The translations under genes were made by a program, and so were the position numbers. 64,000 bases of DNA from Phocaeicola vulgatus (GTDB taxonomy: Bacteria; Bacteroidota; Bacteroidia; Bacteroidales; Tannerellaceae): positions 1,133,001-1,197,000 of the forward strand of contig CP091733.1 of the NCBI GenBank assembly GCA_022009975.1, in the 5' to 3' direction. This document shows positions 1 to 9,611 of the stretch, piece by piece. The notes under the pieces are model-generated. The model did not search any database and was not told the DNA's origin. It was given only the letters and a program-made list of their open reading frames with translations. Positions within the stretch are counted from its first letter, which is position 1, and the number at the start of each line of letters is the position of its first letter.

Positions 1-357
1 TTTGGAATGATCTTCGTATGAATCTTTTACAGCATCATACTTGCGGAAACATTCTCCTCGCAAATCGTCATTATGGTAGACTCGTTTGCCTTTCCACTCG
101 TGGCATTTTATACCGAAATGGTTATTTGACCGTTTTGCCAAGTCGCTCATCCCTGCTCCGGATTCCAATAGCCCTTGCGCCAAGGTAATACTTGCCGGGA
201 TTTTGTATTTATGTTGTTGTTCAATGGCAAGGTCTTTATATTTATGGATGTAACGGTGGTACGATGACAACGCTGAGGCGTCATTCGCCCTACACCATTG
301 TGTAAATGCGAAAAACAAAGCAACCACAATGGCTCCAATATGCAATTTTTGCTTCAT
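1..357 (-). CDS. Glucosaminidase-domain peptidoglycan hydrolase (3' part outside window)
   Basis: This is a 119-codon fragment that starts at an ATG at 357 and runs off the left edge. Residues 1-24 form a signal peptide. After it come motifs of the FlgJ/mannosyl-glycoprotein endo-beta-N-acetylglucosaminidase family: ITLAQGLLESGAGMS (with the likely catalytic Glu), SNNHFGIKCH, and a YDAVKDSYEDHS tail. The family cuts the glycan strands of peptidoglycan in the periplasm. Homologues often continue into LysM repeats, which cannot be checked here. The gene is divergent from the cytidine deaminase gene and has a TATGTTTG promoter element 18 bases upstream of its start. Confidence 0.85.
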   Translation of the reverse strand, partial: MKQKLHIGAIVVALFFAFTQWCRANDASALSSYHRYIHKYKDLAIEQQHKYKIPASITLAQGLLESGAGMSDLAKRSNNHFGIKCHEWKGKRVYHNDDLRGECFRKYDAVKDSYEDHSK

Positions 358-374
358 TCTTGTTTATTTTTGTG

Positions 375-382
375 CAAACATA
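375..382 (-). promoter_or_regulatory. -7 promoter element of the glucosaminidase gene
   Basis: On the minus strand this reads TATGTTTG, a match to the Bacteroidetes -7 consensus TAnnTTTG, and it lies just upstream of the start codon. No clear -33 TTTG is visible at the usual distance. Confidence 0.4.
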
Positions 383-447
383 CATAAAAACATGGAAAAT
401 ACCTATTTTTTCTTACCTTTACCCCACTAATATATATATTTGGAACA

Positions 448-921
448 ATGAATAGTAAACATATTGAAATAACGTACCACGAATTTGATTGTGCAGAATT
501 GGATTCGGTGAGGAAAAGTTTGTATGATGCGGCTTTGGCTGCTTCGGAACGTGCCTATGCTCCTTACTCTCACTTTCAGGTGGGGGCTGCTGCTCTTTTG
601 GGAAATGGGGAAATCGTAACAGGAAGCAACCAAGAAAATGCTGCGTATCCTTCCGGTTTGTGTGCGGAACGAGTGGCTCTTTTCGCTGCGTGTGCTGCCT
701 ATCCGGATGTGCCTGTACTCCGTTTGGCTATTATAGCTCAGTCGAAAGGAGAGGTGAAAGATTCCATATCGCCTTGCGGGGCATGCCGGCAGGTGATACT
801 TGAAGTGGAACAACGTTCGCGGGTTCCGATGGAAATATTGCTGTGTGGAAAAGAGAAAGTAAAGGTTATGGAAGGAATAACCTCTTTGCTCCCGTTTGTT
901 TTCACATCAGAAGATTTGTAA
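448..921 (+). CDS. cdd: Cytidine deaminase
   Basis: A 157-residue protein that hydrolyses cytidine and deoxycytidine to uridine and deoxyuridine in pyrimidine salvage. The zinc-site motifs of the homotetrameric cytidine deaminases are present: CAERVALFAA (one Cys ligand and the catalytic Glu) and PCGACRQV (two Cys ligands). The AYAPYSHFQVGAA substrate-site segment is near residue 40. Length is slightly above the usual 130-140 residues because of an N-terminal extension of about 20 residues. A TATATTTG box lies at 435-442, only six bases before the ATG, so either the leader is almost absent or that box is chance. Confidence 0.95.
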   Translation: MNSKHIEITYHEFDCAELDSVRKSLYDAALAASERAYAPYSHFQVGAAALLGNGEIVTGSNQENAAYPSGLCAERVALFAACAAYPDVPVLRLAIIAQSKGEVKDSISPCGACRQVILEVEQRSRVPMEILLCGKEKVKVMEGITSLLPFVFTSEDL

Positions 922-958
922 CTCTTGGAAAGTTTTTGCCGTTCAGATAACTAATTCG

Positions 959-1065
959 CCTGACTTCGTCAATGCGTACCCCGAAATCGAGGCGCATAAA
1001 AGTTTAATAATTATATATCAATCAGTTAATTATGAAAATGATATTTTTATGGAGACGAAGTCAGG
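959..1065. repeat. 12-bp inverted repeat in the cdd downstream gap
   Basis: The arms CCTGACTTCGTC (959-970) and GACGAAGTCAGG (1054-1065) are exact reverse complements, 83 bases apart. They lie between two convergent genes. Function unknown. A related GACGAAGTCGCC string occurs at 11,287. The remainder of the 165-base gap shows nothing recognisable. Confidence 0.4.
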
Positions 1066-1086
1066 AGAATGATTATGTCAAAGACA

Positions 1087-1917
1087 TTATTTTGACACAG
1101 CCTCCATTTTACCGTTCAGATAGGCAATTCGTTTAAGAGCTTTCTTTTTTTCGCGTGTCATTTGGTAAATGTCGCTCAATGTAGAGGCAAGCTGATAAGT
1201 GGCAACCAATGCTTTTTTGTCGTTTTCTGCCATATAGATGATATAAGGCTTTCCTCCTTTATATTCCACTTTCAGCCGTTTGTCCGCATTGTCGTTGATG
1301 AACTTGATGGCATCCATCCCATTCTCGGCTTTATACGTCACGACCTCAGTTGTATTTCCCAAATCCTTGAAATGGTAATTGAGCCCTCCATCGTATGGAA
1401 TTGTCGCTGTTTCGGCGAAAAGACCGTCTGGCGTGCTTATCTTGATGCTGGTATGGTCAATGGGTTTCCCTCCGAAATAGACACTCGCCAAGTACATCTC
1501 CCCATTTTCATTTACGCCGCATCTCACATAACAGCGTTGGACATTCCTTTCAATGGTCTGCTGTCTCCAGATATAATTTCCGATTTCTTCGTAAAGCGTA
1601 TCTTTTTCGAAAGTAAATCCAGCTTTCAATGAATCTGATTCATGCAGTCGGATAGGCATGAGGCTGTCGCAATAAGCAATGTTGCGTGTCGCTTCTTTTA
1701 TGTCCACTTCCCTCATCAAAGCCAATGCTTCTTTCAAGACACCCAATTCTTTGGGATAGTTAGCTCTTAGGCTGTCTATCTCTGACCGCGCAGCAAAAAA
1801 CTCATTACGTTCCATGAAAGCACGAGCTTGTTCCAATTGTGCTTTCGCCTCTTTCTCCGCTCCGCCACAGCTACATAGGGCAGCGGCGAATAGTATGCAA
1901 ATAATAGATTTGTTCAT
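1087..1917 (-). CDS. Hypothetical lipoprotein
   Basis: A 276-residue protein. I start it at the ATG at 1917 rather than the upstream in-frame codon at 1974, because this places a lipoprotein signal right at the N terminus (MNKSIICILFAAALCSCGG, lipidation Cys at about residue 16-17). The segment just after the Cys is charged and probably helical, like a TPR or coiled-coil stretch (residues 18-75). The rest is mixed and probably beta-rich. I do not recognise the family and give no function. It is divergent from cca, and its strand carries a TATCTTTG promoter element at 1941-1948. Confidence 0.75.
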   Translation of the reverse strand: MNKSIICILFAAALCSCGGAEKEAKAQLEQARAFMERNEFFAARSEIDSLRANYPKELGVLKEALALMREVDIKEATRNIAYCDSLMPIRLHESDSLKAGFTFEKDTLYEEIGNYIWRQQTIERNVQRCYVRCGVNENGEMYLASVYFGGKPIDHTSIKISTPDGLFAETATIPYDGGLNYHFKDLGNTTEVVTYKAENGMDAIKFINDNADKRLKVEYKGGKPYIIYMAENDKKALVATYQLASTLSDIYQMTREKKKALKRIAYLNGKMEAVSK

Positions 1918-1966
1918 TGTTTTACTCCGTTTGATGGATACAAAGATAATGGTTTTATCTTGTAGA

Positions 1967-1998
1967 TTTGCCAATATGGTGAAGAATCTGTACTTTTG
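1967..1998 (+). promoter_or_regulatory. Promoter of cca
   Basis: TTTG at 1967-1970, a 20-base spacer, then TACTTTTG at 1991-1998. This is a near-perfect Bacteroidetes primary sigma promoter, ending about 20 bases before the cca start codon. Confidence 0.65.
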
Positions 1999-2018
1999 CC
2001 AGCGTTTAAAGCGAGTCT

Positions 2019-3448
2019 ATGTATATAAGTGAAGAAGAATTGTTGAGTCACATCTCTGCTAAACCTTTTCATTTGGTCTCAGAAGCAGCTGATGAGATGG
2101 GAGTTGAAGCGTATGTGATTGGTGGTTATGTGCGAGACATCTTTTTGAATCGTCATTCAAAAGATATTGATATAGTAGCGGTTGGCAGTGGAATAGAATT
2201 GGCAAAACGTGTGGCTTCCAAATTGGGTAAGCGTGCGTTTTTGTCTGTGTTCAAAAATTTTGGGACGGCTCAGGTCAAATGTGGCGATTTGGAATTGGAG
2301 TTTGTCGGAGCGAGGCGGGAATCATACAGCCATGACAGCCGCAAACCGGTGGTGGAAGACGGCACATTGGAGGATGACCAAAATAGAAGGGACTTTACAA
2401 TCAACGCATTGGCTCTTTGCCTTAACAAAAATCGCTATGGGGAATTAGTGGATCCTTTCGGCGGATTGGAGGATATGGAGGATTTGACGATTCGCACGCC
2501 ATTGGATCCGGACATTACGTTCAGTGATGACCCCTTGCGCATGATGCGGGCAATTCGCTTTGCCACACAGTTGGGATTCTTCATAGACCCGGATACGTTT
2601 GATGCCATCATACGAAATAGAGAACGCATTGAAATCATATCAAAAGAACGTATTGCTGACGAACTGAATAAGATTGTTCTTTCTCCTAAACCTTCAATTG
2701 GTTTCGATTTGCTGGACAAAAGTGGCTTGCTTCCGTTTATCTTCCCTGAACTCTGTGCCTTGAAAGGTGTGGAAACCAAAGAGGGGATTGGACATAAAGA
2801 TAACTTCGCTCATACATTGATGGTACTTGACCGGCTTAGCAAAACGACAGATAAGTTGTGGTTGCGTTGGAGTGCCTTGTTTCATGACATAGGGAAACCG
2901 GCAACTAAACGTTTTGATAACCGTTTGGGTTGGACTTTCCATAATCATAACTACATAGGGGAGAAAATGATTCCAAATATCTTCCGTAAGATGAAGCTCC
3001 CGATGAACGAGAAAATGAAGTATGTGCAAAAGATGGTCAATTTGCACATGCGTCCGATTGTATTGGCGGATGAAGAGGTTACGGATTCTGCTATTCGCCG
3101 TTTGCTCTTTGATGCGGGCGATGACATTGACGACTTGATGTTGCTTTGCGAGGCGGATATTACCAGCAAGAATCCAGATAAAGTAAACGCTTTTTGGAAA
3201 ACTTCCAGTTGGTGCGTTCTAAATTGGCAGAAATAGAAGAGAAAGACCGTGTCCGTAATTTCCAACCTCCGGTGACTGGAGAAGAAATCATGGCAATGTT
3301 CGGTTTGCCCCCGTCCCGTGAAGTGGGTGTGCTGAAAGAGGCGATAAAGAATGCCATATTGGATGGCATTATCCCGAACGAATATGAAGCGGCACGTGAC
3401 TTTTTGTTGGAACGTGCGGCAAAGATGGGACTGAAGCCCGTGGAGTGA
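2019..3448 (+). CDS. cca: CCA tRNA nucleotidyltransferase with HD domain (frameshift in this sequence)
   Basis: Adds or repairs the 3' CCA end of tRNAs. The nucleotidyltransferase core starts with GGYVRDIFLNRHSKDIDIV (template Gly-Gly and the DxD metal aspartates) and RRDFTINALAL, followed by an RNA-binding neck. An HD phosphohydrolase domain (ALFHDIGKPAT) lies at about residues 280-290. The reading frame breaks at about 3185-3187: restoring one A in the AAA run gives DKVKRFLENFQLVRSK and joins the last 85 codons (frame from 3194). Because this enzyme is normally indispensable, I read the break as a sequencing error. Restored length is about 477 residues, as usual for Bacteroidales. Confidence 0.9.
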
Positions 3449-3454
3449 GACGGT

Positions 3455-6400
3455 TTAGTGCTTTATTACAATTTGGCTACTTGAACTGTTCCCTTCCTGC
3501 TTCACTTGTATTTGTACAGGAATGCGTTCTTGCAACTCTTCCACATGGCTAATAATGCCTACGTGTCGTCCCGATTTGGAATGAAGTGACCGTAATGTCT
3601 CAATGGCTTTTTGTAAAGGTTCACCGCTGAGTGTCCCGAAACCTTCATCAATGAATAGAGTGTCTACTTGCCATTGTTGTCCGATATCGCTTAATGCAAG
3701 AGCCAACGATAAAGAAACGAGGAAGCTCTCGCCGCCGGATATTGTGCTGGTCGCACGGCTGGCAAATCCTTGATAGGCATCTTCCAATGAAATGACGAAA
3801 GTGCCAGGGTTGACCTTTAACGTATATCTATCTGTTAAAGTCTTCATGTAATGGTTGGCGGCATGGACCAAACTCGTCAGGATGTAGCTTTGTGCAATCT
3901 TCCGGAAAGTGCTTCCGGTCGCATTGCCGATAAGCTGGTTAAGCCGTGACCATTTCAAATAGAGAGCCTCTTTTTCTTCAGCTTTTTCAAGGAGTGTCCC
4001 TAATTTTTGCTTGTTTTCCGCATCATTCTTAAGTTCTTGATTGATTGCTCCCTTCTTTTCCCCTATTTCCGTCAACTCTTTGTCAATTTCCGTTAGTCGG
4101 TTGTCAAGAGTTTCCAATGTTTCATCTTCTGCAAGCTGCGGCTTCTTTTGCTGATGCTTTTCATATTGTAAAGTAGCAGATGCGAGAAGGGTGTTCTTGG
4201 CAATGACATTTTCCCTTTCTTTGTCAAGAAGAAGCTTTTCGTTTTGAATCATGTTAAGAGAGTAGCCGCTTAAGAAGGCGAGGCGTTCCATGTCGAGTGT
4301 TATGTGTTTGGCAAAGAAAGCATCCAAAGAGCCTTTGTTATTATTGTACTTCTCTTCTGCATCCCCCTTTTTAGTAATGGCTGTTGCCGCTTTGCTATTG
4401 ATTTCATTAGCCCAAGACAGGAGGTCGCTGGCTTTAGAGACGGCAGAATGGCTTACGTTGTTCCATGTCGGCATAAGATGAAGGATAGCATCCACGGTCT
4501 TAGCCACACTCTTATAGATTATCTTTGTATTATCAAGCAAAGATATTCCCGTCTGCCTCTTTTGTGTCATTTCATGATAAGCCTTTGCTGATGTCAAGAG
4601 TTTTTGAGCAAAAGTGTTGGGGCTTGTATTCCAATCAATTTCCCATTTGCAGGGAATAATGCTTTTTTGCACTTTCTCCGTCGCAGATTTTGCCTCTTCG
4701 CTTTTGGTATTGATAAGCACTTGTGCTGTTGCAATCTTGTTTTTACACTCGTTGAGCAATGTTTCTTCTTTTTGGGCTTTCTGAATGAGGAGATTAATCT
4801 TTTTACGTAAGGAGTCTAGTTCCGAACGCTTTGTCTTGACGATGGATTCCTTCTTTTCCCCTTCTTTTATTTGTGTATCTAAATCTCCTTTTGCTGACAG
4901 TTTATTAGCCTCAAGGCTCTCTAGAGAAGATAAGGAAGAGCTTTCCATCTTCTCCAAACCGCACTCCACACAGGCTTTGTTAGCCTTTTTCTCTGCGAGA
5001 ATGACAGAATCGTCCTCATCGTAAGCCTTCTTTTCTTGGTTGTACGATTGGGTTTCCGATTTGATTTCAGCCTCTAACTTGATTTTTGTATCGTTTAGCT
5101 TTTTATACTCTTTCTCTGCATCATCGTATGCCTTTTGCAAACCTAATACGAGGGCGGACAACTCTTCTTCATGCGGCAATTCTGTTTCAACTTTTTGTAA
5201 GCAGACCGGGCACATTTCGCCAATATGAAGTTTTGACCGGAGTGTCTTTGCAAATTTATCTATTGTGTCCTTTTGTTTGTCAAAATTCTCCTTGCATACA
5301 TCCATTTTCAGCTTGGCATCATGGATAGGAGAGTCCAAATCCGAGGACGATTTTATCTTCTGTTTCAAGATATTCTGTTTGCTATTAAGACGAGTGTGAA
5401 TATTTTCTTTACGGATTTTTTCTTGTTGGAATGTCTCGATTCGCTCCTTTGCTGTTTTGATTTTATTCAGCAAATCTTTGATGTCATCTCGTTGCGAGCG
5501 CAAATTGGGCAAATTTAGCTGGGCGACTTCCTCTTCGGATTGCTTGATTTCGTTCTCCTTTCCTTCAATAACCTTTTGGGCAGAATCGACTGCCTGCTTC
5601 GCTTCTTCAAAGGCTGGCTTTAATGCCTCTTCCAAAGTTTTACTATCTTTATTTATCTTATCCTGGCTCTTTTGGATTGTTTGTCGGCAATCTGAAAGAG
5701 TCGTCAAGTAACCCGCTAAGGTTTGTGCTTTTTCATAGACAGGGATTTTCTCTTTCTCATTCTCAATGTACGCATCTATTGATGTCAGTTCATCCTCGAT
5801 GCGCTTTTTCTCTTGTTCAAGCCATAATTGTCCACCAAGCAAATTGGCAAACTCTCCTTTTAATTCATCCAAAGTTTGTTCTGCATTAGCTGCGTCACTT
5901 TTAGCCTTTTTCATCTCGGTTAAGAATCCGCGTGCTTCAATGGTCGCATTCCAATCCTTAATCAAAATCTCTTTCTGCTTGAACTCTTCACAATTGACGG
6001 TTTCGTTAGCCAAATGTAGTTCCTCTGTGGCTTCATCTACTCTTTTCTTCAAATCCGTTTCGCTCTTCAGCCATTGACGCTTTTCGTCAAGTTTTCCCGT
6101 TGATTGTCTGAGTTCAGAACTCTTTTCTTCCAAAGCAATAATTGCTGCGTTTTTATCTTTAATTTCCTCTTCAGAAAGGGAAGGAATGCTCTTTATAACC
6201 TGTTGGGCATTTTCCCATTCCTGTTTCCTCTGAGAGGTTAATTCAAATACCTTTGCACCGATTTTGGAATAGATGTCAACTCCGGTTATTTTCTCCAATA
6301 TTTCTGCTTTTTCATCATCTTTGCTGTTCAAGAAACGAGTAAACTCACCTTGGGCTAGCAGGGTGGTTCGGCAGAACTGGTTAAAATCAAGTCCAATAGC

Positions 6401-6853
6401 CTCTTTTATTTCTGCCTTTATATCAATATCCTTTGTTAAAACTTTCTGGGTGTCGAGGTTCGTGAGTTGCCAAGATTTATTCTTAATCGAACCGCTTAAT
6501 TTCTTATAGGAACGAGCGACAGACCAAGTCGCTTCATAATTTATGGCATTGCTTCCTATGAACGTGAGCGAGACAAAAGCTTCAGCCGTGTTTCTTCTTA
6601 ATAATTGTCTGGGATCGTCTATTTTCACCTCTTTGTTCGCATCATAAGTTGCCCCTTGCATTTTCGTATTGTAAAGGCGAGGAGTGTCTGCATACAATGC
6701 CAAGCAGATTGCGTCAAGAATAGTTGATTTGCCTGCTCCGGTTTTACCCGTAATCAGAAATACTTCGCTGTTAGCTAATGGCTCAGCATCAAAGTCGATA
6801 ACGGCATCTTCGATAGAGGCTATATTATGTATGGTCAGTTTTTGTAACTTCAT
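3455..6853 (-). CDS. sbcC: Exonuclease subunit SbcC
   Basis: A 1132-residue SMC-like ATPase, the partner of SbcD in the Mre11/Rad50-type nuclease that opens DNA hairpins and processes double-strand ends. Walker A (TGKTGAGKST) lies at about residues 35-45. Two long charged coiled-coil arms meet at a zinc hook with CPVC near residue 548. The C-terminal ATPase half carries the signature SGGESFLVSLSLALALSD and Walker B LFIDEGFGTL. The gene is intact. It starts 20 bases after the sbcD stop, so the two form one operon. Confidence 0.95.
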   Translation of the reverse strand: MKLQKLTIHNIASIEDAVIDFDAEPLANSEVFLITGKTGAGKSTILDAICLALYADTPRLYNTKMQGATYDANKEVKIDDPRQLLRRNTAEAFVSLTFIGSNAINYEATWSVARSYKKLSGSIKNKSWQLTNLDTQKVLTKDIDIKAEIKEAIGLDFNQFCRTTLLAQGEFTRFLNSKDDEKAEILEKITGVDIYSKIGAKVFELTSQRKQEWENAQQVIKSIPSLSEEEIKDKNAAIIALEEKSSELRQSTGKLDEKRQWLKSETDLKKRVDEATEELHLANETVNCEEFKQKEILIKDWNATIEARGFLTEMKKAKSDAANAEQTLDELKGEFANLLGGQLWLEQEKKRIEDELTSIDAYIENEKEKIPVYEKAQTLAGYLTTLSDCRQTIQKSQDKINKDSKTLEEALKPAFEEAKQAVDSAQKVIEGKENEIKQSEEEVAQLNLPNLRSQRDDIKDLLNKIKTAKERIETFQQEKIRKENIHTRLNSKQNILKQKIKSSSDLDSPIHDAKLKMDVCKENFDKQKDTIDKFAKTLRSKLHIGEMCPVCLQKVETELPHEEELSALVLGLQKAYDDAEKEYKKLNDTKIKLEAEIKSETQSYNQEKKAYDEDDSVILAEKKANKACVECGLEKMESSSLSSLESLEANKLSAKGDLDTQIKEGEKKESIVKTKRSELDSLRKKINLLIQKAQKEETLLNECKNKIATAQVLINTKSEEAKSATEKVQKSIIPCKWEIDWNTSPNTFAQKLLTSAKAYHEMTQKRQTGISLLDNTKIIYKSVAKTVDAILHLMPTWNNVSHSAVSKASDLLSWANEINSKAATAITKKGDAEEKYNNNKGSLDAFFAKHITLDMERLAFLSGYSLNMIQNEKLLLDKERENVIAKNTLLASATLQYEKHQQKKPQLAEDETLETLDNRLTEIDKELTEIGEKKGAINQELKNDAENKQKLGTLLEKAEEKEALYLKWSRLNQLIGNATGSTFRKIAQSYILTSLVHAANHYMKTLTDRYTLKVNPGTFVISLEDAYQGFASRATSTISGGESFLVSLSLALALSDIGQQWQVDTLFIDEGFGTLSGEPLQKAIETLRSLHSKSGRHVGIISHVEELQERIPVQIQVKQEGNSSSSQIVIKH

Positions 6854-6873
6854 AGGAATATCATTTAGTCGGT

Positions 6874-8038
6874 CTATTTTCTGTTCTCTTCTTCAATCGA
6901 GTCAAGAGCCTCTTGGAAAAGCTCTTTCATGTTATCGTCGAAAACGAAGCCTAAGTCGTCAGCGTACCGTTGTGCAATGTCTATCGGCTTTTCTGTTTAA
7001 ACTCTTGTACGGACATCATCTTTGCCTCTCCACGCTCATTTTTCAACCGATGGGCGTGGATTATGCAAAAGCGGCATTTCTTCTCTTTCGTGAGGAGCAT
7101 GGCCTCCGCATTTGCTTCAACCGGAAGAAAATCCTCTACTTGGACATTCAACCTGATGTAGGCTTCAATGTCATTCGGGAAGTTTGCCAATAGCTCTTTG
7201 GCTTTTTCCCAAGTCGTTGTGCCCTCTGTCGGAAGTGTGACCAATGGCCGGCAAGTATTCATCTCTATTTCATTTACTTGTGGTGTCTCTCCATGCGAAT
7301 TGATTTCCACAATACTGACAGAATGCGGATAACTCTCGTCAAAACTTATCGGAAGGGGAGTTCCTGAATACCTGGCACGACGATGTCCTCCTTGGACGAA
7401 TTGGGCATGATGGATGTGTCCGAGGGCAAGATAGTCGTAACCTGTTCCCATGTCGTTCAATTCGTATGAGTCAATGCCGCCAACCGTATAATCGGAAGTA
7501 TTGTCATGACCGGAAAAATCGCATCCTCCGACTGTCGTATGAGCCATCATAACGACAGGCAGCTGCTTTTTATTCTCTTCCATGACCCGGTCGAGCAATT
7601 GCTGGTAGAGTCCTTTTGGCATATTTCTCTCATTGATATATGGTACAGCTATGACAAAAGCTCTGTCAGGAATCTCAATAATCAGATCTTCTAAGTTGTT
7701 TGCATTGACATTCCCAATCGTGTGTACGTTCAATACCTTCCATGGGGTTTTGAAAATATCATGCTTTGTCCCGCTATCATGATTGCCGGCAGTAATGATG
7801 ATTGTCATGGCCGGGTTGGCATTGTGTATTTCCATTAAAGCATTGGTAAACAGGGTTTGAACGGAAGCAGAAGGTTGAGCTGTATGATATACATCGCCAC
7901 AGAGCAGGAACAAATCCGGCTTTTGCTCATGCACAATATCTGCCATTTGCTTAAGCATGGAAACTTGTTCTTCCGTTCTGTCATAATTGTAAGTGTGTGA
8001 CCTAAATGCCAGTCACTCGTATGGAGAATCTTTATCAT
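6874..8038 (-). CDS. sbcD: Exonuclease subunit SbcD (two frameshifts in this sequence)
   Basis: Mre11-like metallophosphoesterase, the nuclease subunit of SbcCD. Metal-binding motifs appear in order: HTSDWHLGH, LLCGDVYH, TAGNHDS and GHIHHAQ. The frame breaks twice. One base is missing at about 7991 (restoring it gives HTLYNYDRTEEQ), and one at about 6986 (restoring it gives KQKSPIDIAQRYADDLGF and a stop at 6874-6876). Repaired length is about 388 residues. The start at 8038 directly precedes the first motif. The gene lies just downstream of the terminator of the oxidoreductase operon. Confidence 0.9.
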
Positions 8039-8040
8039 AG

Positions 8041-8077
8041 ATAAAAATAGGGGAGGCGGTGTGACACAGCCTCCCCT
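8041..8077 (-). terminator. Terminator of the ferredoxin oxidoreductase operon
   Basis: On the minus strand a 9-bp stem AGGGGAGGC/GCCTCCCCT is followed by TATTTTTAT. It lies between the last oxidoreductase gene and sbcD, so sbcDC needs its own start of transcription nearby. Confidence 0.7.
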
Positions 8078-8103
8078 TAAGGTGTGTTAGAGTATGATTC
8101 GAA

Positions 8104-8646
8104 TTATACTTCCTTTATAATTTCCATGCCTTTGAGAATGGCAGCTTCATTCATAGGAATCAATTTATGATGCCTTTCAGGAAGGGATTTCTTTAAGCCT
8201 TTGATTACATTTTCCATCTGCACCATTGGCTCTATTTTCAGCAAACCACCTAAAATCAACATATTGAAAGCCTTTGGATTTTCCATTTCCGTCGCTGCAT
8301 CCATGGCATCAACTCGGTAGACTCGAATATCTTTCCTTGCAATAGGGGTATGGATTCCATAACCATCATAAATAAGAACGCCTCCCGGTTTTACTTTGTT
8401 CTCAAACTTCTCCAGTGAAGGCTGATTTAGAATGATGGCAATGTCATATTCATTCAATATAGGGGAACTAATTGGCTCATCACTCAATATTACTGTGACA
8501 TTGGCAGTTCCACCTCGTTGTTCCGGACCGTATGACGGCATCCAAGTAACCTCTTTGCCCTCCATCAATCCAGAATATGCCAAGATTTTACCCATCGACA
8601 AAACACCTTGTCCTCCGAAACCGGCTATAATAATCTCATGCTTCAT
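8104..8646 (-). CDS. 2-oxoacid:ferredoxin oxidoreductase, gamma subunit
   Basis: A 180-residue subunit of the pyruvate/ketoisovalerate ferredoxin oxidoreductase gamma family, recognised by the N-terminal IAGFGGQGVLSMGKILAYSG and the GPEQRGGTANVTV stretch. Together with the alpha, beta and ferredoxin-like subunits it oxidatively decarboxylates a 2-oxoacid to acyl-CoA and reduces ferredoxin in the cytoplasm. It is the last gene of the operon, 17 bases after the beta subunit, and is followed by a strong terminator. The substrate (2-oxoglutarate or a branched-chain 2-oxoacid) cannot be fixed from sequence. Confidence 0.9.
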   Translation of the reverse strand: MKHEIIIAGFGGQGVLSMGKILAYSGLMEGKEVTWMPSYGPEQRGGTANVTVILSDEPISSPILNEYDIAIILNQPSLEKFENKVKPGGVLIYDGYGIHTPIARKDIRVYRVDAMDAATEMENPKAFNMLILGGLLKIEPMVQMENVIKGLKKSLPERHHKLIPMNEAAILKGMEIIKEV

Positions 8647-8663
8647 TTCTGTTCCTTTTAACG

Positions 8664-9424
8664 TTACACATTCTTTAAGTCACCCAGCGGATAGAATGGA
8701 AACATGTTTTCCTCCATCCATTTGTTGGCTTTCTCAGGAGTCATCTTCCATCCGGAAGAACAAGTTGATACAAATTCCACTACAGAAGTTCCTTTACCTG
8801 CCATTGAGTTCTCAAATGCTTTCCGCAACATCTTCTTAGCTTTTCTCACAGCGGCTGCATTCTGTACACTTTGCCTTGTGACCAAACAAGTACCGTCCAA
8901 TTGTGCCAACAAGTTAGTTATCTTAAGAGGGTAGCCATTGAGGGAGACATCACGTCCATAAGGACATGTGGCTGTTTTCATTCCGACTAATGTAGTAGGA
9001 GCCATTTGCCCTCCTGTCATTCCATAAATGGCATTGTTCACGAATATGATGACAATATTCTCTCCTCGGTTGGCAGCATGAATCGTTTCAGCTGTACCTA
9101 TAGCCGCCAAATCGCCGTCTCCTTGGTAAGTGAATACCATTTTAGAAGGATTTAGACGTTTGATTGCTGTCGCAATAGCAGGCGCACGGCCATGAGCCGC
9201 CTCTTCCCAGTCTATGTCAATGTAGTTATAGGCGAAAACGGCACAACCTACGGGAGAAACACCAATTGTTTCCTCTTCCATGCCCATTTCCGCTACAACC
9301 TCGGCGATAAGCTTATGGATAACTCCATGGCTGCATCCAGGACAATAGTGCATCGGGTTTTCATTCAACAACTTGGGCTTTTCATACACCAAGTTCTCAG
9401 GCTTTATGATTTCATTTGTTCCAT
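8664..9424 (-). CDS. 2-oxoacid:ferredoxin oxidoreductase, beta (thiamine pyrophosphate) subunit
   Basis: The thiamine pyrophosphate-binding subunit. MHYCPGCSHG is near the N terminus, and the TPP/Mg motif is GDGDLAAIGTAE followed by NNAIYGMTGGQ. From 9392 the open frame begins at a TTG inside what looks like conserved sequence. An ATG at 9424 is in another frame; adding one A near 9419 gives an N terminus reading METNEIIKPENLVYEKPK, which fits the family better. I therefore take 9424 as the true start with a one-base loss, and 9392 as the minimal start. It follows the small membrane protein gene with a 9-base gap. Confidence 0.88.
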
Positions 9425-9432
9425 GATTCCGA

Positions 9433-9606
9433 TCAATTAAAATACCTTAATATATATTGTACGATGCGCAAGATTACAGCTATTCCTCCAACTGTCATAG
9501 CAACGCTATGGCTGACTGATGGCATAAAAAGACAGATAACAGTTATAATAGCTAAAATCATAAACACCAACGTTATGATGTCATCGTATTTGCTTCCTTT
9601 CTTCAT
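9433..9606 (-). CDS. 57-residue membrane protein inside the oxidoreductase operon
   Basis: A short gene (ATG at 9606, TGA at 9433-9435) between the alpha and beta subunits, with gaps of 5 and 9 bases. The product begins MKKGSKYDDIITL and has two hydrophobic segments (about residues 10-29 and 35-53) separated by MPSVSHSV, so it should be a two-pass inner-membrane protein. Its tight packing argues for a real, co-translated gene. Function unknown. A role in tethering the soluble oxidoreductase or its ferredoxin to the membrane is only a guess. Confidence 0.75.
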   Translation of the reverse strand: MKKGSKYDDIITLVFMILAIITVICLFMPSVSHSVAMTVGGIAVILRIVQYILRYFN

Positions 9607-9611
9607 GCTGC

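Noticed and set aside
3180..3200. Programmed -1 frameshift in cca
   Set aside because: No proper slippery heptamer is in frame, and the same kind of one-base loss occurs in many unrelated genes of this window.
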